64,000 nucleotides of DNA, taken from Whitmania pigra (taxonomy: Eukaryota; Annelida; Clitellata; Hirudinida; Haemopidae). The position numbers and the translations under genes were made by a program. Every line of letters begins with the position of its first letter. Positions within the stretch are counted from its first letter, which is position 1. Under the pieces are notes generated by a model. It saw nothing but the letters and a program-made list of their open reading frames with translations. It ran no database searches and had not been told where the DNA came from. Of the stretch, positions 35,958-48,631 are shown piece by piece. The stretch spans positions 3,110,001 to 3,174,000 of the forward strand of contig JAJTWR010000299.1 of assembly GCA_021613335.1 (NCBI GenBank). Direction: 5' to 3'.

Positions 35958-38900
35958 ACAATAAAAACAACAATAATAACAATATTAATAATAACAACAA
36001 TAATAATAACGGTATTAAAATGTTCACAGATAAAAGCAAAAGGGATAGTTTTGTACGAAGGTGTCATCAACAAGCTCCAACTGCTAGAGTCTGACTATTT
36101 TGATTTACAGTACAACGACACTGAACTCATTCCAGTATGTTTAGCATTGAAATTGAAACTGATTAGAACTCTTGATGATGGTCCATTTGGTCGCAGTGCT
36201 GGCTGGACCACGAGAAACCACTTTTGAAACAAGTGAAGAGAACGCAACTCTTCTTCAAGTTCCTTCTCAAGTTCTACACCCCTGATCCTGGATTGTTGGA
36301 GGAAGAGTTTACCAGGTTCAATTTACTTTTTGCATGTTACTTTGACAATAATTGTTTTTTGTACTTGGCATTGATTGTTTAATTTTAAAGTCATGCTTTG
36401 TAAATCTTAGTTTGTAAGTCCTAAGGCAGTGTAGATTAATTTAAGTCAAAATTTCTTTAAGGAGTTCATTAAATAAAAATTACTATTATGTTAGAGATAG
36501 TATTACAACAATTAATATTATGTTAAAGATAGCATTACAACAATTAATATTATGTTAAAGATAGCATTACAACAATTAATATTATGTTAAAGATAGCATT
36601 ACAACATTTAATATTAAATTCTTGGATTTACAAGTCTTTGTGTCATTGAATTCGAGAAGAATGCGTATTTGGCCTAGTTGGTTTTCCTCATGTGCTTGGC
36701 ACATCAGCATTAAATAAAGTATTACTTTGTTATTATATTTGCAATTAAATGATGGTTCATGAAACTAATTATTTATTGACCTTAAACAAATCAGGTCACG
36801 TTAATTATTGAAAGTGTTTGTGATAGGAAAGTCTTTAAAAGTCTTTGCCCGCCATGAAGTCTTTTGATTCTAGTGAAATAATAATTTTTTACATTCAAAA
36901 ATAAGTTTTGTTTAAACAGTAAAAGTTGTTTATTAAAGAGCTTGAGATATTCACTGAAGCATTGACTATGTTGACGTTACTCTCTACACGATCAGTTTTT
37001 TACTCAATGCAACACATTGCACCCGCAGGTACTTGTTGGCCTTGCAGATCAAAAGAGACTTACTCTCAGGAGACTTATACTGTCAAGAACATACAGCAGT
37101 TCTCTTGGCCTCCTACATCGTTCAAGGTTGGCTGCATTTTTGTTTCTGCATCACCTCATCAGTGAAGTAGAAATATCACTACTGAGTCTCCTGACACTTG
37201 ACTTGTAAGCTAGAGGTGTCATGGGATTAAGTTGTAAATACTAAGTTTTTAGGATTCCTCCTTCAAGAAACGTGACACTGCATTAAGAAACTTGAGCCGG
37301 ACTGATTTATTTTTCAATTTTTTTTACTTTAAATTGCTTTTGTCGTCATTTCCTAAGTTTGAGTTTCATTTGAACTGTTTAGATTCATTTTGAAGTTATT
37401 AATAATGCTTCTTACTCATAATATTACGAGCTGGTTCGTTCTTAAAACTGTAAAAGAATTGTTATTATTATTATTATTATAAGTATTATTTGCTTTTATA
37501 TTAACTAAAAATTGAGAAATAGAAGTTACATTGTTGATCAGTTCAATGTAAGCAGCAAATTTTTTATTATCCCTTTTCTTTTGACTTTGTTTACTCGGCT
37601 CCAACTCATCCATCTCAAATTTAATTTATTTTGTTCCCTTTTTTATTTAATATGTCCTGCTTGTATTGCATCTGCAGGAAGGTGAATAATTTCATTATGA
37701 TGATTACTTCTCATGATTTGGACTTCCTTTAAGGTTCCCTTCGTCCATCCTGTCATTAACTCCATTATCGGAGCGGAATTGCTTAGGAAATAATCACCGT
37801 TGTTATCAACGGTCACTGAAATTATTCAAATGATTGTAATGCATGTTGTACATTGTCTTGGGGATTTCTTCAAACATTCTCTTGTGACATCACAAAATGT
37901 ACACAGAGATTTTATTATTTGGTTAATTACATGAGATTTATAATGACCTGGTAGTTACAATGATGTGGTATAATGTAATTCAATAGGTGATTTGGTAATT
38001 TAGGCACAACTTACCTTAAAGCATATTTGAAATGGTGATTGTGAACCTTTATGTGATTGTGAATTTTTTTTATGAATTTTTATTTAGCTGAATTGGGAAA
38101 CTATTGTGAAGAATATGCCAGCCAGTCATACATCAGTCAGCTGCATCTGCTTCCTAACCAGACCCCTGAAATTGAGCATCAAATCATGGAGCACCATAAA
38201 GAGCATTTGTGAGATTTTTCATAATTTTGTACTTGCATTTAAAATATCATGGCTGAGAAGCTAATTGTTGAGTTGTTATGTTGGTGACATCAATTTTAAT
38301 TTTACAAATTAATGTATTGAACCTCTGTAGATTGTTTAGCATTTGCTAATGATCACCTGTGTCAGTCAAATTAGAATGAATATTAATTTTGGCCAATCAC
38401 CAATCAGGGGACAATCACCAGCTGAAGCTGACTTCAACTTGTTGGACACTGCAAGGAAGGTGGAGTTGTATGGCATCCAACTGCATGCTGCCCAGGTTCT
38501 TGTTTATTCTGCTTTCATCATTTCATCCCTTCAGCCGTGTTGCAAGGTTTCATTTTTGTAAAAGGTGCTTTTGTGTTGATGTGTTTTGACACGAGCGATG
38601 CATTGTTGAATAATAATAATGCATTGTTGAATAATAATAATGCATTGTTGAATAATAATAATGCATTGTTGAATAATAATAATGCATTGTTGAATAAGAG
38701 GTGAACTGGAGGCACCAACTCCACGCTTTGTACTTTTTCATGTTTAGGATCCGTTTAGTTGAATCAGTAACAACATTTTGAAGTGATTTTAAATGCTTTT
38801 GAAACAACTGCAACAGAAACTTACAACTGCAAACAAGATGGATGTCACTTAATTGTTTCTAATGAGTTCTTATTGGTTAATTTAATAATAGGCCAACAAG

Positions 38901-41900
38901 GTTAGCTTTGCATTTAGTTATGCTCCTGTACATGCACTTTTGACCATTAGCAGTTCTAATTAGTTTATCTGAAAATTATTTGCAATTATTGATGGACAAA
39001 TTGGTTAATAATGAAATTCGCAGGACCACGACGGAGCTAACCTTCACTTGGCAGTCTCCCACTCTGGCATCCTTGTTTTCCAAAACTACACCAAAATCAA
39101 TTCCTTCTCGTGGGCCAAGATTCGAAAGCTCTGCTTTAAGAGAAAGAAATTTCTTGTGAAATTGCATTCTGAGGGAATGGTAAGCAAGATGGATGGATGG
39201 ATGGATGGATGGATGGATGGATGGATGGATGATGGATGGATGGATGGACAAATGGAGGGCTGGATGAATAGATGGAGGGATGGATGGAAAGAGGTATATG
39301 TATGTGGGAGAATGATTGCAATAGGCTATTTGCCATAAAAAGTTGCAACATTAAAACCAATGAATTAAATCCTTCAACTGATTTTTTTTTGCTAATTTGC
39401 CTTAAAGGTGATTAAAACCTGAAAGAATTAAAAACAAGAAAGTGCAATCAAATGTAAAAATTAAGCAAATGTGTGCATAAATTAATTTCAACATGTTCCA
39501 CCACTGCGCATTAATTACTTGCAATTAAATCAAGAATTTTAGTATTATAGTCAAATTTCAATCCACATTTCCTCAGATGGTATCAATGCAAATTATTATC
39601 TATCCATTTATTGCTGATGTCCTTCTATAATTAATTGCTTTCAAAAGGGAACGAAAGAAATAATAATATATAATAAAGTAATAAATAGATAATGCGAATT
39701 GCAAACGCATATCTCATTGATGATTTTGATTTGAAGGAAGGATACAAGGACGTGGTTGAGTTTTATTTTCCATCTCGAAATTGGTCAAAGAACTTCTGGA
39801 AGAAATGCATCGAGCACCACACTTTCTTCAGGTGTCACACGGTCCAGAGAGTTCCGAGGACCAAAACAAAAGTCATCAGCCATGGTTCTTCCTTCAGGTC
39901 GGGACCTTTTGAGGTGAAGGGCTTCGATCGGTATTTGCTTAACCATTTAACCTCTGTTCCAGGTACTCCGGTCGAACGCAGAAAGAGTTGGTGGATTTTG
40001 CTCGTGAGAAGAGCATTAAGCCTGTCCCCTTTGAGAGGTAAATAGGCTGCTTTAAGTTGCTGCATCTTGACCATTACATGTTTTGTTTTATTTATTTTTC
40101 ACCTTTTAGATCTTTTTTCAGAAATTATTTATTATTTATAACTTCATTAACTGATTTTAAAAAGTCTTTCTTAAGTGCTTTAGTTGAAGAGCAATTTCAG
40201 AATGATTGAAAATGATGGCTACAGCTCTCACACGAGAATGGCTGAACAAGCGCTTAGAGAAATGGGTGATTATTTTTTAATCGCTTAATAATGTTAAACA
40301 ACTGCAGGACTACGAGCATGAGAACAATGTCCGTACTGCAGAGCAGGGCAGGGAGTCCGAAAACAGGGACCCTCACCTCTCGCGACATGGGCTACTTCAA
40401 CAACACCAATTCCATGATGTTTGGCTCTCATTCGTTCGACAGGAGGCAGACCAATCACCACCACTTTCAGCCGGACGTTCAGTCGGAGAGGAGCGTCCAT
40501 CCTCCGATTCCGGAAGCTGCCCTCAAGTCCTACCAGTTGCCGGCAGATCGAGGGTCAAACGTAGGCCTCCAGCAGGATCCGTCGTATCCCTTCCAGACGT
40601 ACGCGCAACCTCCGCAACACCACATGGGCTCCTTGAGAATGGGAGATGGAAGTTGGAAGCACTCGAACAGACAAACTTCGGTCGTGGCTCCCGTGAATAA
40701 TGCGAGATGTGAGCGACGTTTGGTTATTTGCATGTCCAGAACATCAGCAGTTGATTTATTAAGATTTTCTAAAGAGTTATTTCCATTTTCATTTGTTAAA
40801 GATTTTTTTTCTGCTGTTCAAGTACTTCTTGTTTTTCTGAAGGTTTTGTTTCAAGTGATTTTATGATGCACTACACAGCTCCGAGCGTGCAGTCGAGTCA
40901 AAGCCAAATCGACCCTTCTCAGTTCATGCTCGGAAAGCTTCCGGGCAGGTCGTCCGAACCCCTCCTCAACGACTCCCCGCAATCTCGACTCGCAGAAGCT
41001 TTTCCAAATGACGTCCTCTCCAGGACGAAGGAAATCGAAGACATCCCCGAGTCGCTCCACGCAACTTCCGATGCTGCTTTCTTGCCCAACTATTTAAAGT
41101 AAAGTGCATCTTTCGAGATCATTGGTTATTAGCAATTAGCATTCATTTATTTGCTTTCCCACTGACAGAATTACTGTGACAACGTGTTCGTCATGTTTAA
41201 GACTAGGTTTTACGATTTACGTCGGATGTTTGCAAACTAATTTGTTGGTAATATCTCAAGTCCTCAGATGTTGCACCATAGTGTGAGTGAAGCTGGAGTG
41301 TTGAAGAAGGCTTGCATCGAAACATCCGTAGACGACCTCCCTCCGCTGCCCTCTCCCGGGCACCTCGACGTCGACGAGTTCGTTTCCTCGCCCAGAAAGT
41401 TGCCCTACATTGGCGAGGGCAACTTCGTGAACTTTCAGAGCGGCCCCCTTCCCCCCGTTCCAGACAGACAGTCCCCCCACGTCTTAAACTCTCCCTCTGT
41501 GGCTAATCGGAACAACCACAAAGGAATATCGAGTCCGGGATTTATCAAACAGTCGAGCGTTCAAAAGACAGAAATTGTCTCCTCGAATTGTCAGTTTGGC
41601 AACTCGACTTCGACCCCGTTGCCAATGACGACGACAAGTCCTCAGTCGTTCGACAAGAACTACCAGGCAGAAGGATCAGATGATGAAGGAAAGAAAAAGG
41701 TTTGTTGTTTCAATTAATTCAGATGAGTGTTTTGTTGGGCTCAATATGATGAACCTGTGCTCCATTGTTTAAGTTCAACTAAACATTCATTTTTTATTAA
41801 TTCAACGTTCATTTAATTTTTAATTAAACATGTTTTGTTTCTGTATTATAAAATATGCTCGTTGTTTTTAAAAGATTTATTCAATTACAATCATGCGGTA

Positions 41901-44814
41901 TAATGCAATATGTGTCAGAACATGTATTTACAGTCACGTATGTTTGAAACCATTTTAAAACTGACCCTTTAAATTGCATCAGCAAAAATATCAGCATAAT
42001 AATAAAAATCAGCACACATTTTAAATTTACAAACTCATGTCTTCCTTGTTTAGAAATGAGGATAACAGGCAAAGTAAAAGTTATAATTTGAAGCCCTACG
42101 TTACTTGCAAAATATTGAGATCAACTGCAAAAATACATATTTGTGTCATGAATAATCTTTTCAAATGGCCTCGATTTGGTGATTTTGAATCACTTTGAAT
42201 GCAACAACATACAATAATGTATTATTAATTATTAGTCTTAATAAAACTAATTACTTTTAACTGCATAACATATTATTAATTACTAGTCTTAATAAAACTA
42301 ATTACTCTTAACTGCATTTTTAGAGGCAATCAGTTGATGTCCTCTTCTACTTGTCCAAAGAAATCTTGATGACAGAAAGAACTTACAAGAAAGACTTGAA
42401 AGTGATAACCTGGGTAATTTTTAATAAAAACAAGTGCATGTTTAGTATTCATTTAATTAGTAAATAAATTATTTTCCAGTACTTCAGTGAGGCGATGAAT
42501 CAACAGGACGTAATGCCAGATGAACTGACTTCGGTGTTTTTCAGCACCTTTTTGCCAATTTCAAAGTTCCATTCAGAATTCCTCAATCAACTCGAAGATC
42601 GATTGATGGCTTGGTGAATGAAAACATTTTATATTATAATAACTAAATGTATTATAATCACTGGAGGTCATTTAATTGAAGATTAGGAATATTTTTGAAA
42701 TCATTTAAAATTTATTTAGGGAGGGGAAATCAGGAACTCAGTTGTCAAAAGAAGAGAAGAGAATTGGAGATATTTTGCTGACCCTCACGTCCTCTTTGGC
42801 AGTGGGTGGCAATTATGTGTTTTCATGCATTGGTCCTGTGGATGTCCATGCATTATTTGGTTTTGTGTGTCAGATTAAGTGTTATCTCTATTATAACATT
42901 ATCAAGTATTATCGTATTTATTGACGTATTAGTCAGAGTGTATTTATCAAACAGTCATGTTTATATCCACGTGTTAAATCAATCCTATTTGCAATACAAC
43001 CATACTGAGATGTTAAATTAATGAGATGCTAATAGCATGCAGAGCAAAGTTACCGACTTTGAATTTCTTTAAAATATTCATTCATAAAAAATTCATTCTC
43101 CCTAATTTTGGAAAATGTTGAAGCAAATTCAGCTAAAAACATTGTGTGTTATAATTATAATTATAATTTTAAGATGGTTTCCTACAAACTGGCAATTATT
43201 TGCAACTTTTCATCCAGAAATTATGGCTAAAATGTTTTTGTTATACTTACTTATAATTTCCAATAGTTTTAAATACATAAACTTCACATAAATTTTACAA
43301 AACATAGTGAAACTTCACCTTTGTTTCTGTTTACTATTGCAGCTGTATCAGGTACACTTTGAGCAGGCAAGGAACATAATGCTGGAAATGGAGCACACGA
43401 TGAGACAGAATCGCGAGTTCGAAAAGGCCGTCAATGATTTCGAAGCTGAAAAAGTCTGCTTCTTGCCTCTGAATGCATTCATTTTGAAACCGACGCAGAG
43501 GATAATTTACTACAAGCAAATCCTAGAAAGTAAGCAAATTCGTTTAACTAATTAATTATTATTATTGTCAATCTAAGTGACACGATCGAACCGATTGATT
43601 GGCAGAGATGATATCCGTGATGCCGAGGGAAGGACATAACGACATGACGAGCTGTTGTGGTGAGTTTCAATGTTTTAAAGATGTTTGAATCGTCTTCAAT
43701 GTTTTAAAGATGTTTGAATCGTCTTCAATGTTTTAAAGATGTTTGAATCGTCTTCAATGTTTTAAAGATGTTTGAATCGTCTTCAATGTTTTAAAGATGT
43801 TTGAATCGTCTTCAATGTTTTAAAGATGTTTGAATCGTCTTCAATGTTTTAAAGATGTTTGAATCGTCTTCAATGTTTTAAAGATGTTTGAATCGTCTTC
43901 AATGTTTTAAAGATGTTTGAATCGTCTTCAATGTTTTAAAGATGTTTGAATCGTCTTCAATGTTTTAAAGATGTTTGAATCGTCTTCAATGTTTTAAAGA
44001 TGTTTGAATCGTCTTCAATGTTTTAAAGATGTTTGAATCGTCTTCAATGTTTTAAAGATGTTTGAATCGTCTTCAATGTTTTAAAGATGTTTGAATCGTC
44101 TTCAATGTTTTAAAGATGTTTGAATCGTCTTCAATGTTTTAAAGATGTTTGAATCGTCTTCAATGTTTTAAAGATGTTTGAATCGCCTTCAATGTTTTAA
44201 AGATGTTTGAATCGTCTTCAATGTTTTAAAGATGTTTGAATCGCCTTCAATGTTTTAAAGATGTTTGAATCGTCTTCAATGTTTTAAAGATGTTTGAATC
44301 GTCTTCAATGTTTTAAAGATGTTTGAATCGTCTTCAATGTTTTAAAGATGTTTGAATCGTCTTCAATGTTTTAAAGATGTTTGAATCGTCTTCAATGTTT
44401 TAAAGATGTTTGAATCGTCTTCAATGTTTTAAAGATGTTAACTCGCTTCAATGTTTTAAAGTTATTAACTCGCTTCGTTCGACCGCAGAGTGCCTTGATA
44501 GACTCCTGAGGTTTGTGGAACCACTGTTGCATCAACTGCTCGACATTGTCAGTTTTTATTGACTTCTCTTCAGCACGCGAGGGAGCATTTTTGTTCTTTT
44601 ATGCTTCATTTGTTCAATTTCAGGTGAATCTGCAGAAGCTTATTGAACTCCAGAGAGGATTGCTCGGGGTTGGAGACTTGGTGCAACATGACAGGGTGTG
44701 CTTTTGACTTGTAAATAGTTACTATTTAGATTCCATGTTTAAGAGTATGTAATTGTCCTAATTGAATGACAACTATTATCATTATCATTATCATTATTTT
44801 TATTATTATTGTTA

Positions 44815-44884
<70 letters not shown>

Positions 44885-46348
44885 CTTTATTATATTAATA
44901 ACATACTTTTACCATTTCCAGCTCTTCTTGAGAGAAGGTTGTTTGCAAAAGTTGTCTCACAAAGGAGGCCAGCAGAGAATGTTTTTCTTGGTATGTTGCT
45001 TCTCATTTTACTTTCTCAACAATGTTTTGGGCCTTCATTGGTGACATGATGCTTCTTATTCTTATGAATAAACTTGTGAAAAGAAATAAAAGAGGTTTGG
45101 TGTTTTGTTGACAGTTTTCAGACCACCTCATTTACACGAGTCGCCTGGCAACTCCATCTCTTCAATTTCAAGTCCAAGGAAGGATGTCTCTCAAGGACAT
45201 GACTGTAACGAACATTACGAACGACTGTAACGACAATTGTCTTATTGTTGAAAACTTAATCAATTCGTTTAAAGGTCACCGACGAAGACATGAAGGTCAT
45301 TTCGGTAGCAAACGGGTTCGTCATTTATGGCCGGGACAAATGCATCGTGGTTGCTGCAAGCAGTGCAGAGGAGAAAGAAAAGTGGATGAGCGATTTGAAA
45401 AGAGCCATTGCCAATTGTCCGGATAACAAGGAAGATGACAGGAACTTTTATCCAAGCCTCAAGTCTAACAGTGAGTTTGATATTGAGATGATTATGTTTG
45501 AAAATAACTTTAAATATTGTGGCATTGCTTATTTCCATAAGTTAGGGGACAATAATTTATTTTCATATTTATGTTTGCTACTCTCTCAATTTTTGATTCT
45601 GTCAAAGGTTCTTCTGAGGCACTGGACGATACGCACGAAGACTGCAAAAGTCCATTGGGAGGCGACAAGCAGAATGTCATGCAGCATCGGGCCAACAACA
45701 CAATGCACGTTTGTTGGCACAGGAGCACCAGCGTCAGTTTGAATGACCATTGCACTGCTTTTGAAGTGAGTCTAAAGTCAAGAAATTTGATTTTTTCAAA
45801 GAAGTTTTTTGATTGATTATTTCATCAACAGAGCCAATTGAGTGGTTACCTCCTTCGTAAGTTCAAGAACAGCAATGGGTGGCAGAAATTGTGGGTAGTT
45901 TTTACAAATTTCTGCCTTTTCTTCTACAAGAACTTCCAGGTTAGAATCTTGAAAATTTCTTCTTGTGAATTTTAAAAGCGTCACTCTCTAAGATTACAGA
46001 CTAACTTGTCTTTTTCACGGATTTCAGGACGAGTTTCCATTAGCAAGTCTGCCCCTGCTCAACTACACAATAAGCACCCCTTCCGATGCGGACGGCATCA
46101 TCAAAGACTTTGTTTTCAAACTTCAGTTTAAAAACCATGTGTATTTCTTTCGTGCTGAGAGTCACACTACATTTAACAGGTGAGAGGATGATGATAACAT
46201 TTTGTTGTTTCAGCGATTGATTTAACAGCAGTGAATCATTCTTCTCGCGATGAATCACAGGTGGATGGAAGTAATAGGTCACGTGACAATTTCCCTCCAA
46301 AGTTGTCAAGATGGCCCGAAGTATCTAACGGACGGTCAAGCCAGCTGA
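35099..46348 (+). CDS. FARP: FARP-type Rho guanine nucleotide exchange factor (FERM-DH-PH-PH)
   Basis: Twenty-six exons, all in phase, encode 1,208 residues (human FARP1 1,045): 35099-35203, 36030-36134, 36197-36315, 37029-37126, 38088-38208, 38408-38495, 39024-39179, 39737-39897, 39963-40037, 40308-40708, 40879-41098, 41261-41699, 42324-42413, 42480-42613, 42720-42801, 43343-43529, 43606-43659, 44489-44547, 44624-44695, 44922-44990, 45115-45204, 45275-45470, 45608-45765, 45832-45939, 46028-46179, 46261-46348. FERM (about 15-315: [48 protein letters not shown]), FERM-adjacent segment (about 318-345, [18 protein letters not shown]), a long low-complexity Ser/Pro/Gln linker (346-696), DH (about 700-915, [31 protein letters not shown]), PH1 (RMFFL to [12 protein letters not shown]) and PH2 ([20 protein letters not shown] to RWMEVI). 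FARPs act at the membrane downstream of semaphorin/plexin and adhesion receptors. The linker is longer than in human. Several introns hold satellite arrays. Confidence 0.96.
35798..36010. repeat. (AAT)n-rich microsatellite next to a FARP acceptor
   Basis: About 210 bases of aat/ata/aac triplets with repeated internal blocks (attaacaataaaaacaacaa occurs at about 35878 and 35953). The array ends about 20 bases before the acceptor of the second FARP exon (36029). Long frames across it encode only Ile/Leu runs and are not genes. Confidence 0.9.
36485..36612. repeat. 32-bp tandem repeat in a FARP intron
   Basis: Four units of 32 bases with the core tatgttaaagatagcattac; the first is slightly diverged (tatgttagagatagtattac). 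Confidence 0.85.
38600..38697. repeat. 21-bp tandem repeat in a FARP intron
   Basis: Four full units and one partial unit of gcattgttgaataataataa plus one t, perfectly repeated, about 105 bases downstream of the sixth FARP exon. Confidence 0.9.
39189..39300. repeat. (GGAT)n microsatellite
   Basis: A run of ggat units that starts ten bases after the end of the seventh FARP exon and decays toward 39300. Confidence 0.9.
42220..42317. repeat. 51-bp tandem duplication abutting a FARP acceptor
   Basis: Two copies of a 51-base unit (core gtcttaataaaactaattac) starting at 42220 and 42271, with three differences. The second copy runs into the polypyrimidine tract of the acceptor at 42323. Confidence 0.85.
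43663..44460. repeat. 29-bp minisatellite filling a FARP intron
   Basis: About 27 units of 29 bases (core tcaatgttttaaagatgttt then gaatcgtct) start right after the donor of the 17th exon (43660) and end about 30 bases before the acceptor of the 18th (44488). Units are nearly identical; two carry gaatcgcct instead (about 44183 and 44241) and the last two are degenerate (ttaactcgc). Confidence 0.95.
44773..44892. repeat. (TTA)n microsatellite in a FARP intron
   Basis: Imperfect tta/tca units at the start become a pure tta run of about 24 units, ending about 30 bases before the acceptor at 44921. Ile/Tyr-run ORFs here are artefacts. Confidence 0.9.
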
Positions 46349-46989
46349 AGATTGCCATTGCACCACCAAGCAAGTCCTCGGCACGAACTATTTAGTATTT
46401 TAACACATCTTTTGGGACTCGATATTTGTTCTCGAATTTGTATGAAGCAATAGTGAGCAGACACTTTCTTTGCATTTTTAGTGCTGGAGGGATTTGACAA
46501 CTGCTGAATTTTTGCCCGCGTCGTTCAATTTCTCGTGGATTTGTGCACCGTTCTTTCGCCATTTTCAATGTTTCATGCGGGTGTCTGTCACCCTCTATTG
46601 ATGTGTTATTTCAACAAGTTGTTCTCCATTTGTTTCTTCAGTGCTTTGATGAAATCAATTTCATAAACCCTGTCAAGATCATGGAATTCTATTTGGAATC
46701 TGTTAATATGGACATTTGAAGGCTTATCTATGTTTTGAAAGCGTTTTACGTGTTCGTTGCTTTTTGGAGTTATGATTAGTCATAATATGATTTTTGTTAA
46801 TGCTTGCATTCAATTAAATGCCACGATTATGAAACACTTGTGTTGAGATGAGGATAAGATGATGTTTCTGTCTGGCATCTACGTCCCTGACGATGGAAAG
46901 ATTTCAGTAGTGAAAAGAGGATGCTTCTTTCCTAATATTTGGACCTGGAGCTCGTTTGAGTTCATTTTTGGCTAACACCTGCTCTCCTG

Positions 46990-47064
<75 letters not shown>

Positions 47065-47085
47065 GTTGTTGTTGTTGTTGTTGAT
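46990..47085. repeat. (TTA)n then (TTG)n microsatellite
   Basis: About 25 att/tta units followed by five ttg units. Confidence 0.9.
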
Positions 47086-47518
47086 GTTATTATTGTCAAT
47101 ATTAAGCATAATTGTGCAATATATGGTAGTGGACTTAGAGTTAACTGCTTTTGTTTGTCATCAAGATGCGTTGATATCAGATCAGAAGCAGAAAAATATT
47201 TTTAATAACCTGGTTAGTTCATGTTTGTTACTAAAGTTAATTTGGATCAGCTGAGAGCAAATTCTTAACATTGAAAGTTTGGAAGTCCAATATTGTGAAC
47301 TTGAGGGCATTTGGACATGAGAACCTGAGTGGTTCAACGAGAGTCTTTATCAGCTGCTTGAGTCGCTGTCTGATCCAGAGTCGTCGACAGAGGAGAGAGT
47401 GGCGCACATCTGTGGGTCATGATGATGATAATAAGTGACACCTGATCTTTTTAATTTGTGGTGATGGGGCCTGTGGTTCAGCACCAAGTAACTTGTGGTT
47501 TATGGTAAAGGTCATAAG

Positions 47519-47624
47519 CAGGGACGTCGTTTCAGCTTTTTCCAAGGGGACCAAGCTCTCGCACAACTTGAGGTTTTTGATTCTAGCCAAAATCCGTGAC
47601 CCCGCCCCCCAAATTACATCCCTG
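47519..47624. mobile_element. 106-bp MITE with target site duplication
   Basis: Ends cagggacgt and (other strand) cagggatgt form a short inverted repeat. Flanks gtcataag (47511-47518) and gtcataat (47625-47632) match at seven of eight positions, as expected for a hAT-type insertion. A relative lies at about 13575. Confidence 0.75.
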
Positions 47625-47966
47625 GTCATAATGTGACACAAATCTAGTGACGCCGCTGATCTGGTTTTTTATGGGTCATTTGTACGATTAGATTCGCATT
47701 TAGCTCAATTCTTTTGACCGATTGCCTTTTTGATTTATAAGGAGCTTATGAGGAGTTCCGCCAAAACCTAGCGAACGTTTAAGAACGTAATAGAACAAGT
47801 CAAACGTAACGCAATATATAATTTAAAAATAAATAGCATTCAAATCATAGTTAATTAAATTAATTTGGCATAGGATGTTTATGAAATCTTCGAGTGTTTG
47901 TTGTCTTTTGGATGGGAGCGGATGTAGTTTACTAAACAACTTGCAGACCGATAAGAGAGCGGAAGG

Positions 47967-48503
47967 ATGTCTGGGAGAAAGGATTGTGCGTTGGAGCCGA
48001 AGTCTAATGAAAGCGGAAACGCAAAACTTAGTAAAACCGGAGATAAAGAGCTGAAAAAACTGGAGAAACTTGAGAAGAAGAAAGAACTCAAAAAAATGGC
48101 AGACGAAGAAATGGCCAATTTGACTGCTCGAAAGGGTCCCACCAAAGTTACTCGTTTCGAATTGGAACTAAGAAAGGAGGCATCTGCAAAGAGTTACACT
48201 CCGAAAAGTAGCATCACCAAAGTGGGGGCAATTGAGGAAAATGTGAACAGGATCATGGCTGCCACAGAAGTTGCTTCGAATGTTGATGAGGCCATCGACA
48301 TTTTCTCAAGCTTCGAGAGCCGCAACTTCGAGTCTGACCACCATCTTGAGAAGAAAGCAAGGAAGGCTTACCAACTCTTTGAGAACAAGAGGTTGAATCA
48401 ATTGAGGGTGGAGAATCCCAGCCTGCGTCACAACCAGTTGCTTGACATCGTAAACAAGGAGTGGAAGAGGTCTTCAGAAAATCCTTTCAACAGAAGTTCT
48501 TGA
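47967..48503 (+). CDS. CCDC124: CCDC124/Lso2-like ribosome-associated protein
   Basis: A single uninterrupted exon of 178 codons. After a basic Lys-rich, coiled-coil N-terminal third (LKKLEKLEKKKELKK, about 30-46) come the conserved CCDC124 blocks: TKVTRFELE, IEENVNR, a VDEAIDIFS segment, HHLEKKARKAYQLFE and the C-terminal ENPSLRHNQLLDIVNKEWKR followed by SSENPFN. CCDC124 and yeast Lso2 bind the decoding/intersubunit region of idle ribosomes and help recovery from dormancy. The usual start (MPKKF and an Ala/Lys/Glu helix with a YWKDDDK motif) is missing: an in-frame stop lies 15 bases upstream of the ATG, so the protein is shorter than the roughly 220 residues of human. Lack of introns among intron-rich neighbours may mean a retrocopy. 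A poly(A) signal follows. Confidence 0.88.
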   Translation: MSGRKDCALEPKSNESGNAKLSKTGDKELKKLEKLEKKKELKKMADEEMANLTARKGPTKVTRFELELRKEASAKSYTPKSSITKVGAIEENVNRIMAATEVASNVDEAIDIFSSFESRNFESDHHLEKKARKAYQLFENKRLNQLRVENPSLRHNQLLDIVNKEWKRSSENPFNRSS

Positions 48504-48631
48504 AATTCACAAGATATTCTACGTTTAACTCCATGTTTGAACGAATTGTCTGATTTCACGAATTCTTCAGAATGTTGAACAATTTCTCTTGGTGTTCATA
48601 CTTATGCTAAATTTCAGCTACAAATTTCTAT

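Larger units (their letters stand above)
46349..47966. other. FARP 3' region and intergenic sequence
   Basis: Likely FARP 3'UTR, then a (TTA)n/(TTG)n microsatellite (46990-47085) and a small MITE (47519-47624). The remaining ORFs are short and unrecognised. Confidence 0.5.

Noticed and set aside
35758..36073. Long Leu/Ile-run ORFs
   Set aside because: Translation of an AAT-type microsatellite. The same holds for the Ile/Tyr-run ORFs at 44762-45049.
43663..44460. Regular 29-bp repeats that superficially resemble a CRISPR array
   Set aside because: Units are contiguous without unique spacers, lie inside an animal gene intron, and the host DNA is eukaryotic; this is a minisatellite.
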